Of a stretch of 64,000 nucleotides of DNA, positions 37,579 through 47,158 are shown piece after piece (the first letter of the stretch is position 1; each line of letters begins with the position of its first letter). The notes below the pieces were generated by a model, which was not told the origin of the DNA, did no database searches, and saw only the letters and a list, made by a program, of their open reading frames with translations. The stretch lies in NCBI GenBank assembly GCA_017481875.1, contig JAFUOP010000006.1, positions 1 through 64,000 of the forward strand. Direction: 5' to 3'. The DNA is from Bacteroidaceae bacterium. Lineage in GTDB: Bacteria > Bacteroidota > Bacteroidia > Bacteroidales > Bacteroidaceae. Made by a program: the position numbers and the translations under genes.

Positions 37579-37609
37579 CAAAGGTACAACAAAATTCCTT
37601 TTCTGCAAA
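37579..37609 (-). promoter_or_regulatory. Promoter of the SRP RNA gene
   Basis: On the minus strand TTTG (37606-37609) and TACCTTTG (37579-37586), 19 nt apart, match the consensus exactly. The start of transcription is expected at about 37572. Confidence 0.8.
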
Positions 37610-37783
37610 ATTTAAAGCAACAAATTCCTTAAACCCGCAAATGAGGGAAGAACAAAAACCGGCGGCAAGCACGCAAAACGCATAATTACAGAATAAAAAT
37701 TCGGCAATATTAATATTTTTAAACAATTTGTAGCAGAATGCAAAAAATATTGCAAAAACGTTATTAAATAAAAATTTTATTAT

Positions 37784-37791
37784 TACTTTTG
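37784..37791 (+). promoter_or_regulatory. -7 box upstream of the secreted multidomain protein
   Basis: TACTTTTG matches TAnnTTTG. A -33 element is not clear. It implies a leader of about 145 nt, AT-rich and without an obvious fold. Confidence 0.5.
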
Positions 37792-37944
37792 CGTGTTCCC
37801 TAATATTATATATAAGGAAAAGCACACCAAGAGTGCAACGAGATATCTGGTTTTTGCAAACAAGCGTTGCAAAAGCCTATATATTTTTATGTTATGTAAA
37901 GGATAAAAACAAATAACTTTTATTATTAACTTAATTCATTTATT

Positions 37945-40500
37945 ATGAAGAAATTTTTACTTTCAATTCTTTGCTTGTTCAGCATCGTTGCAGCACAAGC
38001 AGATGAGGTAACATTCGACTTCACCAATCCCGCAGGACTTACACCTGCCATAGGTGATGAGATGTTTGAAGACGCTGGAAATGGTGCGTTTGCATTTAAC
38101 ATCTCCGGTACAACTTTCTCGGCAAACGGTATTACCATCAGCACAACCGATGGTTCTACTGCATCACGTATTTGGAAATCGGCAAAAGCCGTTTATGACT
38201 TGCGCGTTTACAAAACCGCAACAATGACCGTTACAGCTCCCAGCGGTGCTACAATCGAGAACATCACATTGGAAGGAGCAACCGTTGCCAATATTACAGC
38301 AAACGTTGGCACATATGACAACAAGGTGTGGACCGGTTCGGAGAGCGAGGTTGTATTCACTTGGGACGGAAGTGCAAAAACACAGAAAATCAACACAATC
38401 ACTGTAACTTATTCTGTTTCAAGCACAGTAGCTACTCTCTCAAAACCCGTTGCATCGGTTGAACCCGGCAGCTTCAACAACCCTATTTCAGTTGAGCTCA
38501 GCAGCGAGAGCGATGGCACTATCTACTATACTACAGATGGTACAGAGCCTACAGCCGATTCAGATGTTTACAGCGGAGCTATTGCTATCAGCGAGTTTGG
38601 TGTAACTACAACTATCAAGGCTATTGTTATTAATGGCAGCGAGAGCAGCAACGTTGCAACATTCTCATACGCACTCAAAGTAGCAGACCCCGTATTCTCT
38701 ATCGAGGGTGGTGTTTATGAGAAGTTGAGCGGTGTGGACGCTTTGAAATTCACAACCGAGACTCAGGGCGCAACAATTCTTTACAACAACCGTGGTGGCG
38801 ACCCCAGAACAGAAGGTTCAAAATCTTATGGCAGCCTTTCGGTTCTTTCAAGCGCAGTAATTCAGGCTGTTGCATTTGTTACCAACGCCGAGGGCGACTC
38901 TATCTTCAGTAACGTAGTAAAAGAGTATTACACAATTTCTCCCGTTAAGCCTTTCAAGGTTGCTACAGAAATTGTAAGCGGTACAAAATATCTTATAACA
39001 GCAAATGACCTTGTTGCAGAGCCTCTTTATGAGAGCTACACTTATGGCGACCTTTTCACTAATGAGTTGCCCTCAAACGGCGATTTCATTGAGACATTCG
39101 AGCACTATGGCTTCACTATCACAGAAACAGAAACAGCCGGTGAGTACACAATTCAGGACGCTTACAACCGCTACCTTTACATGAGCAAAACGTTCAACAA
39201 CTTCAATGTTGCAACAGACCTTGCAGAGCTTGGCGATTCAGCTATATGGACAATCTCTATCGAAGATGACTGCACAGCTACCATCACCAACAAAGAGAAA
39301 GGTAAATACATACAGCTGTACACAAGCAGCAAAGGCTACACAAACTTTGGCTCATTCAACGAAGAGAAAGAGGGTCTGCCCATTCTCTACGCTATGCGCG
39401 AGTACCCCACTCTCACTATCACTCCTGCAAACTGGGAGACAGTTGAGAGCATCACAAAGGTTGTTGTAACTTGTGAGGAGGGCATTGCACTCAACGAGAC
39501 AGATGAGCTCTATGCTACATACCGCGACCCCGATTGGAACATGGGCCTCGACTTTGGTTCAGGCGTGGTGAGTGAAGATGGCAAGAGCGTTGTTTACGAC
39601 CTTGAGACTCCCCTCACAGCCAATGGCGATTATATGATTACATTCCCTGCAGGCCTCTTCACTTTGGACCCCAACGGCTTGGCTGTTGCAAGCGAGCAGG
39701 AATCTCTTAGCCTCACCGTTGACAACCCCAACGTATTGGAGCTTGTATATGCCAACCCCGATGGCGAGGGCGCAGTTAAGAGCATCGAGTACCTCTACTT
39801 CGAGTTCAGCCAGGATATTTTTGACAGCGTAAATGGTGCTGTTATCACAGATGCAAACGGCAAGGAATATCCCTTGAGCGTTACATACACCGACAGCTGG
39901 GGCGAGAAGACTCCATACAACGCATTGTGCTTGAAGACAGCAGAGCCTATCACAGAGCCCGGTACATACACATTCGTATTGAAGAAGGAGTACATCTACG
40001 CAGGCACCGATGTTAGAATCGCAGAGGATATCACTTACATATTCACAATCGTTGAAGGCTTGAAGGTTACAAGCATCTCACCTGTACAGGGTACTGAAAT
40101 CAGCTCTATCAACGAAATCGTTGTAGAGTTCAACCAGGAGGTATCTTGCTGGGCCGAGGCTTTCTATGTAACAGGCCCCGATGGTGCAGAGTATTTCTTC
40201 ACCAACTCTTACGACGAGAGTATCCCCTACAACACATTGCGTATGGTTTCAGAGACTCCTATCACAGTGGCAGGTGAATACCAGATTTACGTTGCTGAGG
40301 TATATCCTATGGGCAGCTGGAGCGACTCATTCAGCGGCATCTTCACCATCAATTTCGATGGCAGCTCTATCGTGACAGGCGTTGACAAGGTAGAGGCTGA
40401 GGGCGAGAAGGTAATCTTCGACCTCACAGGCCGCCGCGTTAAGGAGATTAACAAGGCCGGTATCTACATCATCAACGGTGTAAAAACAATCGTTGAATAA
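37945..40500 (+). CDS. Large secreted multidomain protein with chitobiase-C-like and repeated beta domains
   Basis: An 851-residue exported protein. Signal peptide KKFLLSILCLFSIVAAQA; a beta domain (20-155, VTFDFTNPAGL); a CHB_HEX_C-like domain (about 160-240) with GTIYYTTDGTEPTADSDVYSG, and a second weaker copy (ATILYNNRGGDPRTEGSKSYG). Residues about 330-485 look like a ricin- or lectin-type unit. Then follow three copies of a beta domain, with repeats such as ESITKVVVTCEEG, KSIEYLYFEFSQD and SSINEIVVEFNQE. The end (FDLTGRRVKEINKAGIYIING) is a C-terminal signature common in Bacteroidota secreted proteins. It is likely a surface adhesin or polysaccharide binder; substrate unknown. Single gene with terminator. 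Confidence 0.8.
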   Translation: MKKFLLSILCLFSIVAAQADEVTFDFTNPAGLTPAIGDEMFEDAGNGAFAFNISGTTFSANGITISTTDGSTASRIWKSAKAVYDLRVYKTATMTVTAPSGATIENITLEGATVANITANVGTYDNKVWTGSESEVVFTWDGSAKTQKINTITVTYSVSSTVATLSKPVASVEPGSFNNPISVELSSESDGTIYYTTDGTEPTADSDVYSGAIAISEFGVTTTIKAIVINGSESSNVATFSYALKVADPVFSIEGGVYEKLSGVDALKFTTETQGATILYNNRGGDPRTEGSKSYGSLSVLSSAVIQAVAFVTNAEGDSIFSNVVKEYYTISPVKPFKVATEIVSGTKYLITANDLVAEPLYESYTYGDLFTNELPSNGDFIETFEHYGFTITETETAGEYTIQDAYNRYLYMSKTFNNFNVATDLAELGDSAIWTISIEDDCTATITNKEKGKYIQLYTSSKGYTNFGSFNEEKEGLPILYAMREYPTLTITPANWETVESITKVVVTCEEGIALNETDELYATYRDPDWNMGLDFGSGVVSEDGKSVVYDLETPLTANGDYMITFPAGLFTLDPNGLAVASEQESLSLTVDNPNVLELVYANPDGEGAVKSIEYLYFEFSQDIFDSVNGAVITDANGKEYPLSVTYTDSWGEKTPYNALCLKTAEPITEPGTYTFVLKKEYIYAGTDVRIAEDITYIFTIVEGLKVTSISPVQGTEISSINEIVVEFNQEVSCWAEAFYVTGPDGAEYFFTNSYDESIPYNTLRMVSETPITVAGEYQIYVAEVYPMGSWSDSFSGIFTINFDGSSIVTGVDKVEAEGEKVIFDLTGRRVKEINKAGIYIINGVKTIVE

Positions 40501-40523
40501 TATTCAACAAATAACTATACCCC

Positions 40524-40557
40524 AAGCAGGTGCAACCGCAGTTGCACCTGCTTTTTT
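40524..40557 (+). terminator. Intrinsic terminator of the secreted protein gene
   Basis: A 13 bp stem (AAGCAGGTGCAAC) with a 4 nt loop running into TTTTTT. Confidence 0.9.
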
Positions 40558-40662
40558 GTTATAAAAGAGGCTTTGCGCAACATATACAAATTCGGTTCAT
40601 ATTCAAACAACTTCTTAGATATTTTTATTATCTTCGCCAAGAAAAGAAAAAACAGAACAACA

Positions 40663-41187
40663 ATGGAGCAAGAAAACAAAAAGAGCCTGAGCGAGAGAGC
40701 AATGTTCTACGGAACAATATTCGGTGGTGTAATGATAGCCTCAAACATTTTCTACCTGCTAGGGCTGAGCTCACAAACATTTTCCATACTATTCCTTTTG
40801 CTCACAATATCATCACCTATAATTGCCGGCAGAATAGCCATAAACTACCGCCAAAAAGAGCTGATGAACAAGATGAATTTTCTTCAAGCGTGGCAATTTT
40901 TGATGATAATGTACATTTGTGCAGCAATTCTCACAGCAATTGCGCAATTTATCTATTTTACATTCATTGATGACGGCTACTTTATGAGCACTATACTGCA
41001 ACAGTTTGACACAATAATAAAAATGAACGAAATAGATTCACTGCTGCGCGAAGAACTCACAAAAACAGCCACTCTATTGGGCTCTTTAAGCAGCCGCGAC
41101 ATTATATTACAAATTTTCAGTACAAATATTGTTATTTCACCCATCATTACAGTTTTTATAGCTATCTTCGTGCGTAAAAACGCTTGA
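40663..41187 (+). CDS. DUF4199 family membrane protein
   Basis: A 174-residue protein with four hydrophobic segments (IFGGVMIASNIFYLLGL, SILFLLLTISSPIIAGRIAI, FLMIMYICAAILTAIAQFIYF, IVISPIITVFIAIFV). This matches DUF4199, a Bacteroidota family usually next to a GT2 glycosyltransferase, as here. Function unknown. The frame opens 30 codons upstream, but that part is unlike the family and overlaps a possible -7 box (TATCTTCG, 40629-40636); I start at ATG 40663 (MEQENKK). Confidence 0.82.
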   Translation: MEQENKKSLSERAMFYGTIFGGVMIASNIFYLLGLSSQTFSILFLLLTISSPIIAGRIAINYRQKELMNKMNFLQAWQFLMIMYICAAILTAIAQFIYFTFIDDGYFMSTILQQFDTIIKMNEIDSLLREELTKTATLLGSLSSRDIILQIFSTNIVISPIITVFIAIFVRKNA

Positions 41188-41228
41188 AAGCAGAACAATA
41201 ATATCTAAAGGAACTAAAACAGCAAAAT

Positions 41229-42179
41229 ATGGATATATCCGTTATTATACCACTTTACAACGAAGCCGAGTCTCTGCCCGAATTGTCAGAGTGGATTGAG
41301 CGAGTAATGAAGAAAAACGGTTACTCATACGAGATAATTTTTATTAACGACGGCAGCACCGACAACTCGTGGGAGGTAATAGAGCAGCTCAAAGAGAAGA
41401 ACAGCGCAATTCACGGAATAAAATTCCGTCGCAACTACGGCAAGTCTCCGGCACTTTACTGCGGATTTGAGCGTGCACAAGGCAATGTGGTAATAACAAT
41501 GGACGCCGACCTGCAAGACAGCCCCGACGAGATACCCGTACTATATAAAATGATAACAGAAGAGGGCTACGACCTTGTGTCGGGGTACAAGCAGAAGCGG
41601 TACGACCCTCTGAGCAAAACATTGCCCACCAAGCTCTTCAACGCCACTGCTCGCAAAGTATCAGGCATTAAAAACCTGCACGACTTTAACTGCGGCCTCA
41701 AAGCCTACCGCAACGAAGTTGTAAAAAGCATAGAAGTCTATGGCGACATGCACCGTTATATCCCTTATCTTGCAAAAAATGCAGGATATTCGAAGATTGG
41801 AGAATTGGTAGTGCACCACCAAGCAAGGAAATATGGCAAGAGCAAATTCGGCATAAGCCGTTTCTTCCACGGCTACCTCGACCTTATGTCGCTGTGGTTC
41901 CTTTCCAAGTTCGGCTACCGCCCTATGCACATTTTTGGCCTATGGGGCACTATAATGTTCTTTATCGGCTTTATTGCAGCGTTCATTTTAGGAGCCAACA
42001 AACTTTACTCACTCGCTTGCGACCACCCGGCACGCCTTGTAACAGACTCGCCATATTTTTACATTGCACTCACAATGATGATTATTGGAACACAGCTGTT
42101 CCTCACAGGTTTCATTGCCGAACTGGTGAGCCGTACATCGCAAGAGAGAAACAAATACAACGTAGCCAAAGAATTTTAA
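41229..42179 (+). CDS. GT2 glycosyltransferase, DPM1/GtrB-like, membrane anchored
   Basis: A 316-residue enzyme that probably transfers a sugar from a nucleotide donor to polyprenyl phosphate on the inner face of the membrane. The catalytic GT-A domain (1-215) has VIIPLYNEAESLPEL, FINDGSTDNSW, and the metal-binding TMDADLQDSPDEIP. Two membrane helices follow (IMFFIGFIAAFILGA and FYIALTMMIIGTQLFLTGFIAEL). Members next to DUF4199 are common in Bacteroidota; the exact sugar is unknown. Confidence 0.9.
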   Translation: MDISVIIPLYNEAESLPELSEWIERVMKKNGYSYEIIFINDGSTDNSWEVIEQLKEKNSAIHGIKFRRNYGKSPALYCGFERAQGNVVITMDADLQDSPDEIPVLYKMITEEGYDLVSGYKQKRYDPLSKTLPTKLFNATARKVSGIKNLHDFNCGLKAYRNEVVKSIEVYGDMHRYIPYLAKNAGYSKIGELVVHHQARKYGKSKFGISRFFHGYLDLMSLWFLSKFGYRPMHIFGLWGTIMFFIGFIAAFILGANKLYSLACDHPARLVTDSPYFYIALTMMIIGTQLFLTGFIAELVSRTSQERNKYNVAKEF

Positions 42180-42183
42180 CAAA

Positions 42184-42681
42184 ATGATTCGCAAAAAAAT
42201 AAACAAGTTTTTATCGGCCATTGCAACAATAGCACTATGCATAGCGACAGCTAGTTGCGACAACGGATACGATTGTGAACTGAACAACACCGCGTATGAC
42301 AATATTGGTTTCTATGCCAACGAAAATGGTGAAGAGGAGCCATACATCTACCCAAGCCCATTAACAGTTTCATTAATGGTAAATGGCAATGATGTTGTCA
42401 TCATAAACCACGTAACCGAAACAAAAGAGATTTCTCTACCAATGAGTTACACACAGGAATGCGACACTGTTATATTCCACTACGACGATGGACTGTGCGA
42501 CTCACTCTACATAGACCACAGCAACACCCCCTACTACCAATCGATGGAATGTGGAACAATTATGTTCCACAAATTAGAGGGATTAAAGCATACCAAAGTG
42601 TGGATTGAAAAAGCTGCCATTGTGAACAAAAACGTTAATTTTGCAGGAAATGAGAATATTAAAGTATATTTTTATAAGTAG
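42184..42681 (+). CDS. DUF6452 family lipoprotein
   Basis: A 165-residue lipoprotein (signal SAIATIALCIATASC, Cys about 25) with conserved Cys residues in the mature part (YDCELNN, QECDTVIFHYDDGLCDSLYIDH, MECGTIMFHKLEGL). This fits DUF6452, a Bacteroidota family often found with DUF6048. Function unknown. It starts 4 bp after the glycosyltransferase stop and overlaps the next gene by 32 bp. Confidence 0.8.
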   Translation: MIRKKINKFLSAIATIALCIATASCDNGYDCELNNTAYDNIGFYANENGEEEPYIYPSPLTVSLMVNGNDVVIINHVTETKEISLPMSYTQECDTVIFHYDDGLCDSLYIDHSNTPYYQSMECGTIMFHKLEGLKHTKVWIEKAAIVNKNVNFAGNENIKVYFYK

Positions 42682-43339
42682 CCTACTGCTCACTTTGCCG
42701 GTTATTGCCACAGCACAGGAAAAAAGTGCAACAAGCACAATCAAGCCGTGGGAATTTAAAGGAGTAAGCATTTCTGCCGATCTCTTTGGCTACATTGGGC
42801 GCATATTGAACGACTACACAAGTTCAGAGGTTGCCGTATCGGCAAATTTCGGCAACCGTTTCTTCCCTGTGGTAGAGATTGGATACGGCAGCACCGACAC
42901 AACCGACGAGACAACGCGTATATATTATAAATCGTCTGCTCCATATTTCCGTGCCGGCCTTGATTACAATTTTCTTTACAAAAAAACAGGCGAGCTTGGC
43001 AACTATAAAATTCTGGGTATTGTGAGATATGGACAAAGCACAGCAAAGTACGACGTAACCACTCCACCCATTACCGACCCTGTTTGGGGGAGCACAACAT
43101 CTCTTGCCCTCACAGACGTAGAAGCCAAATGTTCTTGGCTGGAATTCGGTGTAGGAGTACAAATTAAGGTATGGAAAAACCTACAAATGGGCTGGAGTGT
43201 AAGATTTAAATCGACACTAAACGACGGCAAAGGTGAAAACTCACAAATATGGTACATACCGGGATATGGCGAGAACAAAAGCGGTTGCTTCGGTGGTACG
43301 TATAATATTATTTACAATATTCCATTCGGCAAAAAATAA
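42650..43339 (+). CDS. DUF6048 family outer-membrane-type beta-barrel protein
   Basis: A 229-residue exported protein. Signal peptide RILKYIFISSLLLTLPVIATAQ, then alternating beta segments (ISADLFGYIGRILNDY, EVAVSANFGNRFFPVVEIGYG, PYFRAGLDYNFLYKK, WLEFGVGVQIKVWKNLQMGWSVRFK) and aromatic ends, consistent with a small outer-membrane barrel. It matches DUF6048. The ATG at 42650 gives the shortest leader; the TTG at 42641 is a less likely start. The 5' end lies inside the DUF6452 gene. Confidence 0.8.
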   Translation: MRILKYIFISSLLLTLPVIATAQEKSATSTIKPWEFKGVSISADLFGYIGRILNDYTSSEVAVSANFGNRFFPVVEIGYGSTDTTDETTRIYYKSSAPYFRAGLDYNFLYKKTGELGNYKILGIVRYGQSTAKYDVTTPPITDPVWGSTTSLALTDVEAKCSWLEFGVGVQIKVWKNLQMGWSVRFKSTLNDGKGENSQIWYIPGYGENKSGCFGGTYNIIYNIPFGKK

Positions 43340-43345
43340 GAGACA

Positions 43346-44344
43346 ATGAAAGCGTGGCAAATATTCTTTCTAATATTCCTTGTTGCAGGCAGCATATATG
43401 TAATAAACCGCAGCACGCCATACAAGAGCAACAGCGGCAAGACCTTTGGCACATATTACAACATTATATACCAAAGCGACAAAGATTTGCACGGAAACAT
43501 TAAAGCAACACTTGCCAAGGTCGATGGTTCACTTTCCACATTCAACAAACAATCCATAATAAGTGCAATAAACAGCAACAAAGATATTGTACCCGATGAA
43601 ATGTTTGTACAAGTATTTACCATTGCACAAGATATTTCAGAAAAGACCAACGGAGCTTTTGACATAACGGTAGCACCACTGGTAAACGCATGGGGCTTTG
43701 GGTTCAAGCAAGGCTTGCCTACCGACTCGGCAACAATAGACACACTACGTAAATATGTAGGACACACAACCGTGTCTCTACAAAACGGGAAAATAACCAA
43801 GTTGCACCCACAAACTATGCTCGACTGCAGTGCAATAGCCAAAGGATATGGTTGCGATGCCGTTGCCCGCACGCTCGACGAGGCAGGTGTAACCAATTAT
43901 ATGGTGGAGATTGGTGGCGAAATTGTAACCAAAGGAAAGAACGACAAAGGGAAGAACTGGGCCGTGGGCATAAACAAACCCATAGACGATGCCACCGGGC
44001 AGAACAACAGCCTGCAGGAGATTATACGCATAAGTGGCAAGAGCATGGCAACATCGGGCAACTACCGCAATTTCCGTTACGACGGTGAGCGCAAAGTATC
44101 GCACACCATAGACCCCAAGAGTGGCTACCCCGTGGAGCACAGCCTGTTATCGGCAACAGTAATTGCAGACGACTGCGCCACCGCCGACGCGCTTGCAACA
44201 GCGTTTATGGTTATGGGGCTGGAGGAAGCAAAAAATTATTGTATGAACAATGCAAGCATTGACGCATTCTTCATTTACAGCGATGACAACGGCAACCTGC
44301 TCACAGCCGAAACCGAGGGCTTCAAAAAATACAAACAGCAATAA
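43346..44344 (+). CDS. apbE: FAD:protein FMN transferase ApbE
   Basis: A 332-residue membrane-anchored, periplasmic flavin transferase that links FMN to Thr in targets such as NqrB/NqrC or RnfG. N-terminal helix IFFLIFLVAGSIYVINRS. Core motifs: STFNKQSIISAINS, FDITVAPLVNAWGFG, DCSAIAKGYGCDAVA, YMVEIGGEI, SHTIDPKSGYPVEH and the metal-binding DDCATADALATAFMVMG. It ends the DUF4199-to-apbE gene run and is followed by a strong terminator. Confidence 0.94.
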   Translation: MKAWQIFFLIFLVAGSIYVINRSTPYKSNSGKTFGTYYNIIYQSDKDLHGNIKATLAKVDGSLSTFNKQSIISAINSNKDIVPDEMFVQVFTIAQDISEKTNGAFDITVAPLVNAWGFGFKQGLPTDSATIDTLRKYVGHTTVSLQNGKITKLHPQTMLDCSAIAKGYGCDAVARTLDEAGVTNYMVEIGGEIVTKGKNDKGKNWAVGINKPIDDATGQNNSLQEIIRISGKSMATSGNYRNFRYDGERKVSHTIDPKSGYPVEHSLLSATVIADDCATADALATAFMVMGLEEAKNYCMNNASIDAFFIYSDDNGNLLTAETEGFKKYKQQ

Positions 44345-44378
44345 ACAAGAAACGAGCGTCGAAGCTCGTTTCTTGTTT
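44343..44378. terminator. Bidirectional terminator between apbE and marC
   Basis: A 15 bp stem (AAACAAGAAACGAGC) with a 6 nt loop; ends are A-rich and T-rich, serving both convergent genes. Confidence 0.85.
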
Positions 44379-44401
44379 ATTGTTAATCATAGGAACCACT
44401 C

Positions 44402-44998
44402 CTATTTAATACTGTCGATGAGGAAAGACAAATTCGATGTAAACAATTTTACAGAAATTGCCAAGAGAATAATACCAAAAAACTTACGTGTAAAATAAAC
44501 ACCACCCTTTCCAAGTATGCGGCTTATGCGTTTGGTAGCATTAAGCATTGCGAACACCACCACAGCATTGGCAAGCAACGCAAGTATAATATTGGGCGAT
44601 GAGTATTCCGCTTTAAGCGAAATGAGCGTGGTAAACGAACCGGCACCTGCAAGCAATGGGAATACCAAGGGCACATAGGTTGCATCATTACCTACAACTG
44701 ACGTATCCTTGAAAATTTCAATGTCGAGCACCATTTCCAAAGCCATAAGAAAAATAACCAACGCACCGGCAACAGCAAACGAGTTGATATCCACCCCGAA
44801 AAGCCCCAACAAGAAATCACCCATAAAAAAGAACATAAGCATCAAACCAAAGGCGTAGAGCGTAGCCTTCCACGCATTTATGGTTTTCCCTCTGTCGCGC
44901 AAGCTGATAACCATTGGCATAATACCTATTGGATCTATCACTGCAAACAACACTATAAACGCACTTAGGAAATCTATCCAACTAATACTTGAAAGCAT
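44402..44998 (-). CDS. MarC family membrane protein
   Basis: A 198-residue integral membrane protein with six predicted helices (FLSAFIVLFAVIDPIGIMPMV, ATLYAFGLMLMFFFMGDFLLGLF, FAVAGALVIFLMALEM, PLVFPLLAGAGSFTTLISL, ILALLANAVVVFAML, FGIILLAISVKLFTSNL). DPIGIMPM and PLLAGAGS are MarC signatures. The substrate is uncertain; the MarC link to antibiotic resistance has been withdrawn. The frame goes back to a GTG, but the ATG at 44996-44998 (MLSSISW) is the likely start. Confidence 0.88.
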   Translation of the reverse strand: MLSSISWIDFLSAFIVLFAVIDPIGIMPMVISLRDRGKTINAWKATLYAFGLMLMFFFMGDFLLGLFGVDINSFAVAGALVIFLMALEMVLDIEIFKDTSVVGNDATYVPLVFPLLAGAGSFTTLISLKAEYSSPNIILALLANAVVVFAMLNATKRISRILGKGGVYFTRKFFGIILLAISVKLFTSNLSFLIDSIK

Positions 44999-45022
44999 AA
45001 TCTTTAGTTTTTCATAAAACAC

Positions 45023-45299
45023 CTTTCAACTGCGAAGATGATGCAAGCGTGCTTATCTCCGTAATTTTAATTACAAATTTACTCATAAATATTTCCGCAA
45101 CAAACGATGGGTTATATTTTTTATATTTTTTTGTGTTACGCCACACGGCATAATTGCAAAATTTGCACCTCCGTTACACAGTATTCCTTATATATATTAA
45201 AAATAATAGCCAAAAAACGCGGTTATTTGCAAAAAAAGCAGTACCTTTGCGCCCGAATTCTATCAACATAATGTCTAACTCATTAAAGTAAAACAAATT
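45023..45299. other. Region upstream of rpsA
   Basis: About 280 bp between the divergent marC and rpsA genes. It contains the rpsA -7 box and AT-rich DNA, with no gene. Confidence 0.5.
45242..45249 (+). promoter_or_regulatory. -7 box of the rpsA promoter
   Basis: TACCTTTG, followed by CGCCCG, nearly the same as in front of rplY (TACCTTTG then TGCCCG). No consensus -33 at the standard distance. Confidence 0.65.
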
Positions 45300-47099
45300 A
45301 TGAGCACAGAAATTTTAACCGGTACTCCCGATTTTAACTGGGAGTCTTATGAAAAAGGAGAGAACATCTCAGGTCTCTCACACGAGCAGTTGGAGCAGGC
45401 CTATGACGGCACTCTCAACAAAGTATCAAGCAGCGAAGTAGTAAATGGTACTGTTATCGCTATCAACAAGCGTGAAGTTATTGTTGACATTAACTACAAA
45501 CAAGACGCTATTATCCCCATCAGCGAGTTCCGCTACAACCCCGATTTGAAGGTGGGCGACCAGGTAGAGGTTTACATTGAGAACCTCGAGGACAAGAAAG
45601 GCCAGCTTAACCTTTCACACAAGAAAGCACGCGCAAGCCGTTCTTGGGAGCTTGTAAACAAGGCTATGGAAGAGCAGGCTGTTGTTAAGGGCTACATCAA
45701 GTGCCGCACAAAGGGTGGTATGATTGTAGATGTATTCGGTATCGAGGCATTCTTGCCCGGTTCACAGATCGACGTTAAGCCTATCCGCGACTACGATGCA
45801 TACGTTGGCCAGACAGAAGACTTTAAGATTGTTAAGATTAACCAGGAATTCAAAAACGTTGTTGTTTCTCACAAGGCTCTCATCGAGGCTGAGCTCGAGG
45901 AGCAGAAGAAGAAAATCATCAGCACACTTGAGAAAGGCCAGGTACTCGAGGGTACAGTTAAGAACATCACATCTTACGGTGTATTCATCGACCTCGGTGG
46001 TGTTGACGGTCTTATCCACATCACAGACCTCTCTTGGGGCCGCGTAAACGAGCCTACAGACATTGTATCTCTCGACCAGAAGATCAATGTTGTTATCCTC
46101 GACTTTGACGACGAGAAAAAGCGTATCGCTCTCGGCTTGAAGCAGCTTACTCCCCACCCCTGGGACGCTATCGACCCCAACTTGAAGGTAGGCGATATTG
46201 TTAAGGGTAAAGTTGTTGTTATGGCCGACTACGGTGCATTCATTGAGATTGCTCCCGGTGTAGAGGGCTTGATCCACGTTTCAGAGATGTCTTGGAACCA
46301 GCACTTGCGTTCAGCTCAAGACTTCATGAAGGTAGGTGAGGAGATTGAGGCTGTAGTTTTGACACTCGACCGCGACGAGCGCAAGATGTCTCTCGGTATC
46401 AAACAGCTCAAAGAGGATCCCTGGACAAACATCGACGAGAAATACCCCGTTGGTTCAAAACACACTGCAAAAGTGCGTAACTTCACAAACTTCGGTATCT
46501 TTGTTGAGATTGAGGAGGGCGTAGATGGCCTCATTCACATCAGCGACCTCTCTTGGACAAAGAAAGTTAAGCACCCCTCTGAGTTTACACAGATTGGTGA
46601 GGCTATCGAGGTACAGGTTCTTGAGATAGACAAAGAGAACCGCCGTTTGAGCCTTGGCCACAAGCAGCTTTCTGAGAATCCTTGGGACGTATTCGAGACA
46701 ATGTTCACCGTTGGTTCAATACACGAGGGTGTTATCACAGAGCTCATCGACAAAGGTGCTGTAGTTTCTCTCCCCGAGGGTGCTGAGGGCTTTGCAACTC
46801 CCAAACACCTTGTAAAAGAGGACGGCTCACAGGCTCAGGCCAACGAGACACTCGAGTTCAAAGTAATCGAGTTCAACAAGGAGGCTAAGAGAATATTCCT
46901 TTCACACAGCCGCATCTTCGAGGACGCAGCTAAAGAGGAGGAGAAGGCAGAGAAGAAGGCCGCAGCAGCAGCTCGCAAGAGCAAGAAAGCTGCCGAGGAG
47001 GTTGCTCCCGCTATCCAAAACCAAGCAGCTGCAACCACACTTGGTGATATCGACGCTCTTGCTGCATTGAAGAGCAAATTAGAGGGTAACGCCGAGTAA
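45300..47099 (+). CDS. rpsA: 30S ribosomal protein S1
   Basis: A 599-residue RNA-binding protein that helps recruit mRNA to the ribosome, of extra weight here since Bacteroidota genes lack Shine-Dalgarno sites. Six S1 repeats can be followed from about residue 45 to 540; repeats 3-6 are very alike (each with an EGLIHVSEMSW or DGLIHISDLSW type strand and KKRIALGLKQL or RRLSLGHKQL end). The C-terminal tail is Lys/Ala/Glu rich (EEEKAEKKAAAAARKSKKAA). Single gene with strong terminator. Confidence 0.96.
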   Translation: MSTEILTGTPDFNWESYEKGENISGLSHEQLEQAYDGTLNKVSSSEVVNGTVIAINKREVIVDINYKQDAIIPISEFRYNPDLKVGDQVEVYIENLEDKKGQLNLSHKKARASRSWELVNKAMEEQAVVKGYIKCRTKGGMIVDVFGIEAFLPGSQIDVKPIRDYDAYVGQTEDFKIVKINQEFKNVVVSHKALIEAELEEQKKKIISTLEKGQVLEGTVKNITSYGVFIDLGGVDGLIHITDLSWGRVNEPTDIVSLDQKINVVILDFDDEKKRIALGLKQLTPHPWDAIDPNLKVGDIVKGKVVVMADYGAFIEIAPGVEGLIHVSEMSWNQHLRSAQDFMKVGEEIEAVVLTLDRDERKMSLGIKQLKEDPWTNIDEKYPVGSKHTAKVRNFTNFGIFVEIEEGVDGLIHISDLSWTKKVKHPSEFTQIGEAIEVQVLEIDKENRRLSLGHKQLSENPWDVFETMFTVGSIHEGVITELIDKGAVVSLPEGAEGFATPKHLVKEDGSQAQANETLEFKVIEFNKEAKRIFLSHSRIFEDAAKEEEKAEKKAAAAARKSKKAAEEVAPAIQNQAAATTLGDIDALAALKSKLEGNAE

Positions 47100-47120
47100 T
47101 TACTCGTCAATCCAATAACA

Positions 47121-47158
47121 AAAAAAGAATCCAAAGCTGTAGCTTTGGATTCTTTTTT
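47121..47158 (+). terminator. Intrinsic terminator of rpsA
   Basis: A perfect 18 bp stem (AAAAAAGAATCCAAAGCT) with a 2 nt centre, ending in TTTTTT. Confidence 0.9.

Noticed and set aside
45226..45229. TTTG as -33 element of rpsA
   Set aside because: It is only 12 nt from the -7 box, far shorter than the 19-21 nt usual in Bacteroides promoters.
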